Positions 33,414 to 41,126 of a stretch of DNA of 64,000 nt are shown piece by piece. The position numbers were made by a program, and so were the translations under genes. The DNA is from Sphingomonas desiccabilis. Its GTDB lineage: Bacteria > Pseudomonadota > Alphaproteobacteria > Sphingomonadales > Sphingomonadaceae. The stretch spans positions 1 to 64,000 of the forward strand of contig NZ_SDPT01000001.1 of the NCBI RefSeq assembly GCF_004135605.1, read 5' to 3'. Numbering within the stretch: position 1 is the first letter of the stretch; every line of letters begins with the position of its first letter. The notes below the pieces were generated by a model. It worked only from the letters and a program-made list of their open reading frames with translations, was not told the origin of the DNA and ran no database searches.

Positions 33414-36269
33414 ATGGCTTTCAAGCCCATTTTCTTGCGTACCGCGTCCGTCGTTGCCCTGGTGCTGGCGCCGCCGGCCTTTGCACAGACTGCCGCGGAC
33501 GACGCATCGCAGACCACCGGCACCGTAGCCGACCCGGTCGGCTCCACCCCCGACGAGGACGCGGGCGGCGAGATCGTCGTCACCGGCGTGCGCGGCAGCA
33601 TCGTCGGCGCGCTTAACGTACGTCGTGAATCCATCCAGATCGTCGACTCGGTGGTGGCCGAGGACGTCGGCAAATTGCCCGACAATAACGTCGTCGAAGC
33701 GCTCCAGCGCATCACCGGCGTGCAGATCACCGACCGCGCCGGCGGCGAGGCGGCAGCGATCAGCATCCGTGGCCTGACCGACCCGCTGACCACGCTCAAC
33801 GGCCGCAATATCTTCACCGCGGCCGGCACGTCGTTCGCGCTGCAGGATATCTCCGCCAACCTCGTCCGGCAGATCGACGTCTACAAGACGCGCTCGGCCG
33901 ACCAGATCGAGACCGGCCTCGCCGGCCAGATCGACGTCAAGACCCGCCGCCCGCTCGACTTCGACGGCTTCGCGATCTCGGGCCTCGCCCGCGGCATCTA
34001 CAGCGAGCTGGCCGACGAGATTAATCCGAACGTGGCGCTGCTGGTCAGCAACCGCTGGGAGACCGGCATCGGCGACATCGGCTTCCTCATCAACGGCAGC
34101 TATTCGCAGTACAAGTATCGCAACCAGAACCTCCAGGCGGGCGCGATGGTGCCGTTCGCGACGGAAAACCCGACCGCCGGAAGCGGCCTGACCCCGCTCG
34201 AGCGCATCTTCCCGGGCGATCGCAACCAGAACTGGACGCCGGGCCTCGACGCCGGTCTGCCCACCGCACCGGGCTCGACGCTCAACATCAACGGCGTCGA
34301 TGTCCCCTACTATCTGTCGCGCGACGCGGTCATCAGCTCGGACCTGTACGGCGAGCGCAAGCGCCCGTCGGTCAACGCAGCCCTGCAATGGGCACCGAAC
34401 GATCGCTCCGTCTACACCGCCGAGTTCTTCTACACGGGCTTCCGTGGCAAGACGCTCAACAGCCTCCACTTCAGCTTCGCCGACTGGTGGGGTGACATCG
34501 AGAACCCTGCGTCGAGCTTCGAGCTGTACGAAGGCACCAACATCATCAAGTCGCGTCGCGCCGGATCGGTTGCTGGCTTCAACAGCGGCGATTATGCCAC
34601 CAACAAGACCGACAGCTTCGTCTATGCCCTGAACGGCGCCTGGGACGTGGCGGACCGCGGCAAGATCACCGCCGACGTCGCATACCAGAACAGCAAGAAC
34701 CAGACCTCGTTCTTCGCCATCCGCACCGACCGCGGCCCGCTCGACCTCGACGTCGACTTCAACGCGGGCGGCGGCATGCCGTCCTACAGCTTCGCCAATC
34801 AGGGAGTCCTGACCGACGCCTCCGCCTGGACGGTCGGCAACCTGTTCGACAGCGGCACCAAGAACACGGGCAGCGCGCTGACCGTGATGCTCGACGGCGA
34901 GTACAGCTGGGACGAGGGCTTCCTGCGCCGCATCAAGGCGGGCTTCCGCTACGACAACCGCGATGCCGACAGCTTCGTGCGCGATCAGGGTGCGGGCGGG
35001 CTCGGCGTATCGCTGGCGGATTTCGCAGTAGGCACGCCGTTCACCAACAGCGGCTTCTTCGACGGTCGCGCCGACATTCCGACCAGCTGGGTTCTGGCCG
35101 ATCCGCGCACCATGGACCACGATGCCGTGCGCCGGCTGTACCAGACGGTCGCCCCCGGCCTGCTGCTCTCCGACCAGCTGAGCTTCGGCAAGGTCTTCGG
35201 CATCAACGAGATCACCACCGCCGCCTATGTCGTGGCGGACGGCGAGATCGAAGTGTTCGGTCGCCCCCTGCAGATCCAGGGCGGCGTGCGCTATGTCATG
35301 ATCGACACCGACTATGACTATTTCGATCGCGGAAACGACTTTGCCCGCACGTCGGTCTCGACCGGCTCGGAGAAGTTCTTGCCGTCGTTCACCGCGCGCT
35401 ATGGCATCACCGACAATCTGCGCCTGCGCTTCAACTATGGCGAGACGCTGCGCCGTCCGGCCTTCGGTGACCTGAACCCGAACCGCGTGCTGACGGGCGA
35501 CCTGTCGCGCATCGGCTTCGGCACGGGCACCTCGGGCACGGCGACGCTGGGCGCGACCCACTCCAAGAACATGGACCTGGCGCTGGAGTGGTATTTCGAG
35601 CGCAACAGCGCGATCTACGTGACCGGCTTCCGCCGCGAGATCGAGGGGCTGGTGGTGCCGCTCACCATCCGCGAGTTCATCCCGGACAATTACCTGCCGC
35701 GCAACGACACCTATACGGAGAACTTCAACATCACCCGGCCGGTGAACGCGTCGAACGGCGTGCTGAAGGGCGTAGAACTGGGGCTCACCTACTTCCCGAC
35801 CTATCTGCCCGGCCCGCTCGACGGTCTCGGCTTCACCGGCAGCGCGACGATCCTCGATTCGGAGCAGACGATCCCCGTCACCAACACCGAAGGGGAAATC
35901 GTCGGGGAGACCAACTCGTCGTTCTTCGGCGTATCGAAGCTGTCGTACAATGCGACGCTCGCCTACGACAACGGCCCGATCGGCGCCCGCTTGTCGTACA
36001 TCTGGCGCAAGGGCTTCCTACAGCGCAACGAGGGCCGGTCCTTCGCCAATCCGATCGGCGTGTGGCGCAACCCGGAGCAAAGCCTGGACCTGCAGCTCAC
36101 CTGGCGCGTGACCGACGATATCGGCGTGACCTTCGACGCGGTGAACCTCACCAAGGCGAAGCAGCAGGAATATTACAAGTTCGGATCGGTGGGGAACAAG
36201 GATCAGTTCAACACCAACACGCTGCTGATCGATCGGACCTTCGCGCTCGGCGTGCGCTTCTCGATGTAA
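33414..36269 (+). CDS. TonB-dependent outer-membrane receptor (oligosaccharide type)
   Basis: 951 aa from ATG 33414, with AGGGGAGAGG upstream and a signal peptide (ASVVALVLAPPAFAQ). TonB box GGEIVVTGVRGSI. The plug has SVVAEDVGKLPDNNVVEALQRITGVQI and the ISIRGLTDPLTTLNGR block characteristic of the proteobacterial carbohydrate-associated TBDR group. The barrel ends in IGVTFDAVNLTKAKQQEYY...FALGVRFSM. It directly follows the GH51/GH43 arabinan genes in the same direction, with a terminator-like hairpin between. It is probably the importer for arabino-oligosaccharides (inference). Confidence 0.92.
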   Translation: MAFKPIFLRTASVVALVLAPPAFAQTAADDASQTTGTVADPVGSTPDEDAGGEIVVTGVRGSIVGALNVRRESIQIVDSVVAEDVGKLPDNNVVEALQRITGVQITDRAGGEAAAISIRGLTDPLTTLNGRNIFTAAGTSFALQDISANLVRQIDVYKTRSADQIETGLAGQIDVKTRRPLDFDGFAISGLARGIYSELADEINPNVALLVSNRWETGIGDIGFLINGSYSQYKYRNQNLQAGAMVPFATENPTAGSGLTPLERIFPGDRNQNWTPGLDAGLPTAPGSTLNINGVDVPYYLSRDAVISSDLYGERKRPSVNAALQWAPNDRSVYTAEFFYTGFRGKTLNSLHFSFADWWGDIENPASSFELYEGTNIIKSRRAGSVAGFNSGDYATNKTDSFVYALNGAWDVADRGKITADVAYQNSKNQTSFFAIRTDRGPLDLDVDFNAGGGMPSYSFANQGVLTDASAWTVGNLFDSGTKNTGSALTVMLDGEYSWDEGFLRRIKAGFRYDNRDADSFVRDQGAGGLGVSLADFAVGTPFTNSGFFDGRADIPTSWVLADPRTMDHDAVRRLYQTVAPGLLLSDQLSFGKVFGINEITTAAYVVADGEIEVFGRPLQIQGGVRYVMIDTDYDYFDRGNDFARTSVSTGSEKFLPSFTARYGITDNLRLRFNYGETLRRPAFGDLNPNRVLTGDLSRIGFGTGTSGTATLGATHSKNMDLALEWYFERNSAIYVTGFRREIEGLVVPLTIREFIPDNYLPRNDTYTENFNITRPVNASNGVLKGVELGLTYFPTYLPGPLDGLGFTGSATILDSEQTIPVTNTEGEIVGETNSSFFGVSKLSYNATLAYDNGPIGARLSYIWRKGFLQRNEGRSFANPIGVWRNPEQSLDLQLTWRVTDDIGVTFDAVNLTKAKQQEYYKFGSVGNKDQFNTNTLLIDRTFALGVRFSM

Positions 36270-36275
36270 GCTGCA

Positions 36276-36293
36276 GGCGGGGGAAACCCCGCC
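36276..36293 (+). other. Hairpin after receptor stop codon
   Basis: GGCGGGG-GAAA-CCCCGCC, a 7-bp perfect stem with a stable GAAA tetraloop, seven bases after the stop codon and upstream of the main terminator. Probably a 3'-end stabilising hairpin. Confidence 0.5.
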
Positions 36294-36310
36294 GATGCAT
36301 CAATCCTTCA

Positions 36311-36337
36311 GGGGGTCGGCATTGCCGGCCCCCTTTT
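36311..36337 (+). terminator. Intrinsic terminator after TonB receptor
   Basis: GGGGGTCGGC pairs with GCCGGCCCCC (one T:G) around the loop ATT, followed by TTTT at 36334-36337. It also separates the receptor from the convergent lipoprotein gene. Confidence 0.85.
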
Positions 36338-36345
36338 CGCGTCGG

Positions 36346-36696
36346 CTAGTCCCGTGCGACGCACTGCGTCGGGGCACGCCCTTCGGCCTCGAACCGCGCG
36401 TCGCGGCCCTTGCCGCGCAGGGTCATGCCGCTGCCGGCGTACCAGATTCCCGATGCCGGTCGCTGGCCCTCCAGCACGCCCAGCGTCCTGCCACCCTCGC
36501 GCAGCGTCACCGTGTCTGCGCGATTGTCGAACGTGGCGACCAACCGGGTTCCATCCTTGCAGCGATAGCGGGCGGTGACGCGCGCCGGCAGATCGCGCAC
36601 GACCGCCTCCGGCGCGTTTCCCCAAGGCTCTGGCGCGCTGCCGCCGCAACCGGCGAGCAACAGCGCCAGCGCGGCAGCAGTCGCGGTTCGGATCAC
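36346..36696 (-). CDS. MliC-type lysozyme-inhibitor lipoprotein
   Basis: 116 aa from GTG 36696, which overlaps the stop codon of the upstream acidic gene (GTGA). Lipoprotein signal with lipobox LLAGC. The mature part has the MliC/PliC pattern: YRCKDGTRLVATFDNRADTVTLREGG, then PASGIWYAGSGMTLRGKGRDARFEAEG and a final Cys. MliC proteins sit on the membrane in the periplasm and block C-type lysozyme with a conserved Ser/Lys loop, here SGIWYAGSG. Alternatively a divergent lipoprotein without inhibitor function. Confidence 0.75.
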   Translation of the reverse strand: MIRTATAAALALLLAGCGGSAPEPWGNAPEAVVRDLPARVTARYRCKDGTRLVATFDNRADTVTLREGGRTLGVLEGQRPASGIWYAGSGMTLRGKGRDARFEAEGRAPTQCVARD

Positions 36697-37034
36697 GGCT
36701 CCAGTGCGGTCCTGTCGGTATCTTCGAGATCGTCGTCCTCGGCGAGGTCGTCCTCGTCGAAGTCCTCCTGGAGCTCGTCCTCCTGCTGATCGTCGGGATC
36801 GATCAAGCCGTCGTCGTCATCGTCCTCGCTGCCGAGCTCATCGTCTTCCATGAGCAGGTCGTCGTCGTCCTCGTCATCGTCCTCGCCGAGGTCCGGCTCG
36901 ATGTCCGTCAGCATGGTGCCGTCCGAGGGGCCTTCGCTGGTGACTTCCAGGATCTCGGCGCGCTGGCTCTCGTCATAGCCTTCTTCGTCGTAGCTGTCGC
37001 CGGAGCCCAGCCCCGGTACCTGGTGACCACCCAT
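36693..37034 (-). CDS. Highly acidic low-complexity protein
   Basis: 113 aa from ATG 37034, with AAAGGAG six bases upstream. The N-terminus MGGHQVPGLGSGDSYDEEGYD is followed by a short ordered segment (RAEILEVTSEGPSDGTMLTDIEPD). The rest is runs of Asp/Glu with hydrophobic DDLL, GLID and LQED breaks. No signal peptide, no membrane segment, and no domain I can name. Its stop codon overlaps the lipoprotein start, so the two are co-translated. Possibilities include a nucleic-acid mimic, metal buffer or chaperone-like acidic protein; none is shown. Confidence 0.75.
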   Translation of the reverse strand: MGGHQVPGLGSGDSYDEEGYDESQRAEILEVTSEGPSDGTMLTDIEPDLGEDDDEDDDDLLMEDDELGSEDDDDDGLIDPDDQQEDELQEDFDEDDLAEDDDLEDTDRTALEP

Positions 37035-37245
37035 GGTTCGCTCCTTTGTCTGGCCCATCAGGAAACTGGACCTCCAAGGCGCGAACGGCGGGCGCGCCCG
37101 CGTGTTCCCGGACGACGGCGCGATCGGGGCGGCGACGCGGAAGAGCGTGCCTGCGGTATACTCCTGGCCGGAGGGTGCAAGGGGCTGTTCCCGCACGGGT
37201 TGCAGGCGTATTCACGCCCATATTCATACCCCTACAGGATTCCCC

Positions 37246-38193
37246 ATGCTCGACGTTCCCATGACCCAGGTGCCGCTCGTCTCGCTGGCCGACCAGCAGA
37301 ACGATCCGGAGGGTTTCGCACAGGCGTTCGGCGGCTCGTTCGAGCGCTTCGGCTTCGCCATGGTCGCGGACCACGGCATCGACCCGGCGCTGATCGATCG
37401 CGCCTGGGCTCTGACCGAGGAGTTCTTCCGGCTGCCGGAGGACGAGAAGCGCACCTATCATACGCCCGGCGGTGGCGGCGCGCGCGGCTACACGCCGTTC
37501 CGGACCGAGATCGCCAAGAACGCGAAGGTCACCGACCTCAAGGAATTCTGGCACATCGGCCGCGAACTGCCGGCCGGCCATCGTTTCCGCGACGTGATGC
37601 CGGACAACATCTGGCCGTCGGCGCCCGCGGGTTTCAAGGAAACGTTCCTTGAGCTGTTCGCCGCCTTCGACACCGCCGGGCTCAAGCTGCTTTCGGCGAT
37701 CGCGCGCTACCTGAAGCTGGATCCCAACTGGTTCGAGCACGCGGTGAAGGACGGCAATTCGGTGCTGCGCCTGCTCCACTATCCGCCGATCCCCGCCGAC
37801 GCGCCGGGCGTGCGCGCAGAGGCGCATGAGGACATCAACCTCATCACCCTGCTGCTTGGGGCCGAGGAAGCCGGGCTGGAACTGCTCGACAAGGACGGCG
37901 ACTGGCTCGCGGTGAAGCCGCCGGTAGGCGCGATGGTCGTGAACGTCGGCGACATGCTGCAGCGGCTGACCAACCACGTGCTGCCCTCGACCACCCACCG
38001 CGTGGTGAACCCGGCGCCCGAGCGGCGCGGCAACTCGCGCTACTCGATGCCCTTCTTCCTCCATCCGGCACCCGATTTCCTGATCGAGACGCTGCCGAGC
38101 TGCGTGGGCGAGGGCAATCGCTACCCGGAGCCGATCACCGCGCACGACTATCTGCACCAGCGGCTGGTCGAGATCGGCCTTCTGAAGAAGTGA
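37246..38193 (+). CDS. Isopenicillin-N-synthase-like 2OG-Fe(II) oxygenase family protein
   Basis: 315 aa from ATG 37246, with AGGA upstream; a second in-frame ATG at 37261 is possible. Jelly-roll oxygenase of the IPNS group: N-terminal VPLVSLADQQ and FGFAMVADHGID, iron ligands His and Asp in AEAHEDINLITLLLG, distal His in PSTTHRVVNP, and the 2-oxoglutarate-binding RYS in NSRYSMPFFLHP. Bacterial members of this housekeeping-type group are common in proteobacteria and their substrates are mostly unknown. Despite nearby hydroxyproline genes, this is not a prolyl-hydroxylase type. It is monocistronic. Confidence 0.9.
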   Translation: MLDVPMTQVPLVSLADQQNDPEGFAQAFGGSFERFGFAMVADHGIDPALIDRAWALTEEFFRLPEDEKRTYHTPGGGGARGYTPFRTEIAKNAKVTDLKEFWHIGRELPAGHRFRDVMPDNIWPSAPAGFKETFLELFAAFDTAGLKLLSAIARYLKLDPNWFEHAVKDGNSVLRLLHYPPIPADAPGVRAEAHEDINLITLLLGAEEAGLELLDKDGDWLAVKPPVGAMVVNVGDMLQRLTNHVLPSTTHRVVNPAPERRGNSRYSMPFFLHPAPDFLIETLPSCVGEGNRYPEPITAHDYLHQRLVEIGLLKK

Positions 38194-38198
38194 TGCGA

Positions 38199-38224
38199 CG
38201 CGCCCCCGTTCGGTGACGGGCGCG
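38199..38224 (+). terminator. Possible terminator hairpin after oxygenase gene
   Basis: CGCGCCC(CC)GT pairs with ACGGGCGCG with a 2-nt bulge and a 6-nt loop, six bases after the stop codon. No T-run follows, so the function is uncertain. Confidence 0.4.
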
Positions 38225-38367
38225 CGCTCCGCCTCCGCGGTCCGGCTCACACGCGGTAACTTTTGCAAAGTTTTCTGGTTGTGCCGGGGTTGTTTATACC
38301 ACGGCCCCTCCGCTAACGCCTGCCGCTCCGCCGGGACGTGCCCGGCGGCGAAATGGAAGAGGCAGGC

Positions 38368-39660
38368 ATGACGGAACCGCTACGCGTCGCGATCGCAGGA
38401 CTTGGTACGGTCGGCGCGGGCGTCATTCGTCTGCTGGACGCGAACGGGGCGTTGATTGCCCGCCGCGCCGGCCGCCCGATCGAGATCGTGGCCGTGTCTG
38501 CGCGGGATCGCGCCAAGGATCGCGGCGTCGACCTGTCGCGCTTCGACTGGGTGGACGACACCGCCTCGCTTGCTGCCGACGCGCGGGCCGATGTGGTGGT
38601 GGAACTCGTCGGCGGCGCCGACGGCCCCGCGCTGACGCTCACCCGTGCGGCGCTCGCCAATGGCAAGAGCGTCGTCACCGCCAACAAGGCGATGATCGCG
38701 CACCATGGCCTCGAACTCGCCCGCGCCGCCGAAGGGCGCGGCGTCGCGCTCAAGTTCGAGGCGGCGGTCGCAGGCGGCGTGCCCGTCATCAAGGGGCTGC
38801 GCGAGGGGGCCGCGGCCAACGAGATCGGCCATGTCTATGGCATCCTCAACGGCACCTGCAATTTCATCCTGTCGAAGATGGAGGCCGAGGGCCGCGACTT
38901 TGCCGAGGTGCTGGACGAAGCGCAGCGGCTCGGCTTTGCCGAAGCGGACCCCAGCTTCGACATCGATGGCGTCGATGCCGCGCACAAGCTGTCCATCCTG
39001 GCGAGCTTCGCCTTCGGCACCCGCCCGGCCTTTTCGGATGTCGCGATCACCGGCGTGCGCCACGTACTCGCGGCCGACATCGCCGAAGCGGCGACGCTCG
39101 GCTATCGGGTGCGGCTGGTGGGCGTGGCGGAGGCCGGCAAGAACGGCCTGTTCCAGCGCGTCCACCCGCATCTGGTCCCGCTCGACCATCCGCTGGCGCA
39201 CGTCACCGGCTCGCTCAATGCGGTGGTGGCCGAGGGCAATTTCGTCGGCCGGCTGTTCTTCCAGGGCCGCGGTGCCGGCGACGGCCCGACCGCCAGCGCG
39301 GTCGTGGCGGACCTGATCGACATCGCCCGCGGCGAGTTCGGGCCGCCCTATGCGGAACCGGCCGAGGCGCTGGCCGAGCAGCCGGCGGCGCCCACCGGTG
39401 AGCGCCGCGGCCGCGCCTATCTGCGGCTGATGGTCGCCGACAAGGTGGGCGTGCTGGCGGAGATCGCGGCGGCGATGCGCGACGCCGGCGTGTCCATCGA
39501 GCGGCTGATGCAGCGCGGCGCCAATGCCGACGGCAGCGTGCTGGTGGCGATCGTCACCCACGAAGGTCCGGAGCGCGCCGTCGCGGCCTCCCTCGATCGC
39601 CTGCGCGGCTCCCCCAGCCTGGTCGGCGAGCCGATGTGGATGCACATCCTGGAGAGCTGA
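38368..39660 (+). CDS. hom: Homoserine dehydrogenase with ACT domain
   Basis: 430 aa from ATG 38368, with GAAGAGG upstream; an in-frame start at 38338 is less likely. The Rossmann glycine motif is VAIAGLGTVGAGVIRLL. The catalytic domain has TANKAMIAHHG, FEAAVAGGVPVIKGLREG, and GILNGTCNFILSKME with FAEADPSFDIDGVDAAHKLSILA. A C-terminal ACT domain (RLMVADKVGVLAEIAAAMRDAGVSIERLMQRG) permits allosteric control, classically by threonine. It reduces aspartate semialdehyde to homoserine for Met/Thr synthesis. It lies alone on the strand. Confidence 0.97.
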   Translation: MTEPLRVAIAGLGTVGAGVIRLLDANGALIARRAGRPIEIVAVSARDRAKDRGVDLSRFDWVDDTASLAADARADVVVELVGGADGPALTLTRAALANGKSVVTANKAMIAHHGLELARAAEGRGVALKFEAAVAGGVPVIKGLREGAAANEIGHVYGILNGTCNFILSKMEAEGRDFAEVLDEAQRLGFAEADPSFDIDGVDAAHKLSILASFAFGTRPAFSDVAITGVRHVLAADIAEAATLGYRVRLVGVAEAGKNGLFQRVHPHLVPLDHPLAHVTGSLNAVVAEGNFVGRLFFQGRGAGDGPTASAVVADLIDIARGEFGPPYAEPAEALAEQPAAPTGERRGRAYLRLMVADKVGVLAEIAAAMRDAGVSIERLMQRGANADGSVLVAIVTHEGPERAVAASLDRLRGSPSLVGEPMWMHILES

Positions 39661-39695
39661 AGGCGCCATCGCCGCACCCGCCTCATTTCCTCGTC

Positions 39696-39763
39696 ATGCT
39701 GACGAACGTCAGCATCCAGGAGGTGAGAGCGCAGCGGCAATGGATCCTGACTTCCGTCAGGAT
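39696..39763. repeat. Two small palindromic repeats (GTCAGCAT / GTCAGGAT type)
   Basis: ATGCTGAC-GAAC-GTCAGCAT at 39696-39715 and ATCCTGAC-TTCC-GTCAGGAT at 39744-39763 are related 20-nt palindromes, both followed by GA-rich spacers. They fill the space after hom and look like a REP family distinct from the next pair. Confidence 0.7.
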
Positions 39764-39796
39764 GACGGTAGGGGGGCGTTCGTGCCTCTCCTCGTG

Positions 39797-39880
39797 CTCC
39801 TGCGAAGGCAGGAGTCCAGGGTCACAAGCACCGCTGACTGTTGCTCTGCTTGGCCCTGGGACCCCGGCTTGCGCCGGGGT
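39797..39880. repeat. REPIN-like inverted pair of REP hairpins
   Basis: CTCCTGC-GAAG-GCAGGAG (39797-39814) followed by TCCAGGG, and the inversely arranged CCCTGGG then ACCCCGGC-TTGC-GCCGGGGT (39861-39880). The conserved TCCAGGG/CCCTGG flanks mark each unit and show they face each other. The pair lies between hom and the 3' end of the convergent M24 gene and may serve as a shared 3' hairpin. Confidence 0.8.
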
Positions 39881-39913
39881 GCGGCCCGCCTTGCGGACGC
39901 GGTGTGCTTCGTT

Positions 39914-41110
39914 CTAATCCGCGAACGGCCGGTCGATCGCGTGCTGCGGCTGGGTAAACCACGCCGCCCCCGTCTCGGTGACGTGGAAATGATCCTCCAG
40001 CCGCACGCCGAAGCGATCCGGCACGACGATCATCGGCTCGTTGGAAAAGCACATGCCGGGTGCAAGCGGCGTCCGGTCGCCGCGCACCAGATAGGCCGGC
40101 TCGTGGATCGACAGACCGATGCCGTGCCCGGTGCGGTGCGGGAGGCCCGGCAGGCGATAGTCCGGGCCGAGCCCTGCCGCCTCCAGCACGCGCCTTGCTG
40201 CCGCATCGACGCTCTCGCAGGGCGCCCCCGGCACCACCGCGTCGAACGCCGCCTGCTGGGCTTCCTTTTCCAGCGACCAGATGCTGCGTACCTCGTCCGG
40301 TACCGCCCCGAACGCATAGGTACGGGTGATGTCCGAGTGGTAGCCCTCGACCAGGCAGCCGGTATCGACCAGCACCAGCTCACCCTCCTGCAGCCGCTGC
40401 TCGCCGGGAAGTCCGTGCGGAAAGGCGGTCGCGCGCCCGAACTGGACGATGCAGAAGCTCGATCCCGCCGCCCCGATCGCGCGGTGCGCGGCGTCGATGA
40501 AGCGGACCACCTCGCTCGCGGCGATGCCCGGGCGCAGGATGCGCGCGGTGCGGCGATGCACCTCCAGCGTCATCGCCTTGGCCTGGGCAAGCAGTGCCAG
40601 TTCGGCCGGTGACTTCACCATCCGGCAGCCGTCGATCGCGGGGGCGCCGTCGAGCAGCCGAACGCTGCCCGCCTTCGCCCGCAGCCGCTCGGCCCATTGG
40701 AACGGAAACAGCGGGTCGACGCCCAGCTTCGTGATCCCGGTGGCCGCAAGCGTATCGGCGAGCAGCGCGATCGGGTCCTCGTCCTCCTCCCAGAGCCGGA
40801 TATCGGCGTCGATCGCGAGGTCGGCCTCCAGCGTGCCCAGCTCGAATGCCGGACACAGCAGCACCGGGCGGCCGCGCGCCGGCAGCAGCATCGCCACCAG
40901 CCGCTCGCTCGGGCCCCAGGGCACACCCGCGAAATAGCGCAGCGTCGCGCCCACGTTGAGAAGCAGTCCGTCCGCACCGGCCGCATCCGCCAGCGTCCGG
41001 GCGCGCTCCAGCCGCACCTGTCGCTCCGCGCCGCCGATCGGTGCGGCGCGATCCGCCCAGGGTGCGATGGCTGCGAGTTCGGCCTCTGCGCTCGATCCGC
41101 CGATGGTCAT
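39914..41110 (-). CDS. M24B Xaa-Pro peptidase
   Basis: 398 aa from ATG 41110, with AAGGAAG upstream. Pita-bread fold with an N-terminal creatinase-type domain and the five metal ligands visible: Asp in LVLVDTGCLVEGY, Asp in HSDITRTYAFG, His in PHRTGHGIGL, Glu in CFSNEPMIVVP and Glu in RLEDHFHVTE. Such enzymes hydrolyse Xaa-Pro bonds (prolidase/aminopeptidase P). No signal peptide, so cytoplasmic. It starts 16 bases after the hydroxyproline-oxidase gene and is transcribed with it, which suggests it frees hydroxyproline or proline from imported small peptides. Confidence 0.92.
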   Translation of the reverse strand: MTIGGSSAEAELAAIAPWADRAAPIGGAERQVRLERARTLADAAGADGLLLNVGATLRYFAGVPWGPSERLVAMLLPARGRPVLLCPAFELGTLEADLAIDADIRLWEEDEDPIALLADTLAATGITKLGVDPLFPFQWAERLRAKAGSVRLLDGAPAIDGCRMVKSPAELALLAQAKAMTLEVHRRTARILRPGIAASEVVRFIDAAHRAIGAAGSSFCIVQFGRATAFPHGLPGEQRLQEGELVLVDTGCLVEGYHSDITRTYAFGAVPDEVRSIWSLEKEAQQAAFDAVVPGAPCESVDAAARRVLEAAGLGPDYRLPGLPHRTGHGIGLSIHEPAYLVRGDRTPLAPGMCFSNEPMIVVPDRFGVRLEDHFHVTETGAAWFTQPQHAIDRPFAD

Positions 41111-41126
41111 GGCTGTTCTTCCTTGT

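Noticed and set aside
37155..37161. GGTATAC core in the gap between the acidic-protein gene and the oxygenase gene, as a fourth copy of the shared operator
   Set aside because: Only the 7-base core matches; the flanking ATCGT and GTAT are absent.
37246..38193. 2OG-Fe(II) oxygenase considered as a prolyl hydroxylase linked to hydroxyproline metabolism
   Set aside because: The sequence is of the isopenicillin-N-synthase group, with its typical N-terminus and RYS motif, and it lies more than 1.7 kb from the hydroxyproline cluster with hom between.
38194..38367. SAM- or threonine-sensing leader (riboswitch or attenuator) before hom
   Set aside because: No conserved SAM-II or other riboswitch sequence and no Thr-rich leader peptide is visible; only an inverted repeat around CCGCCGGG near 38330-38347.
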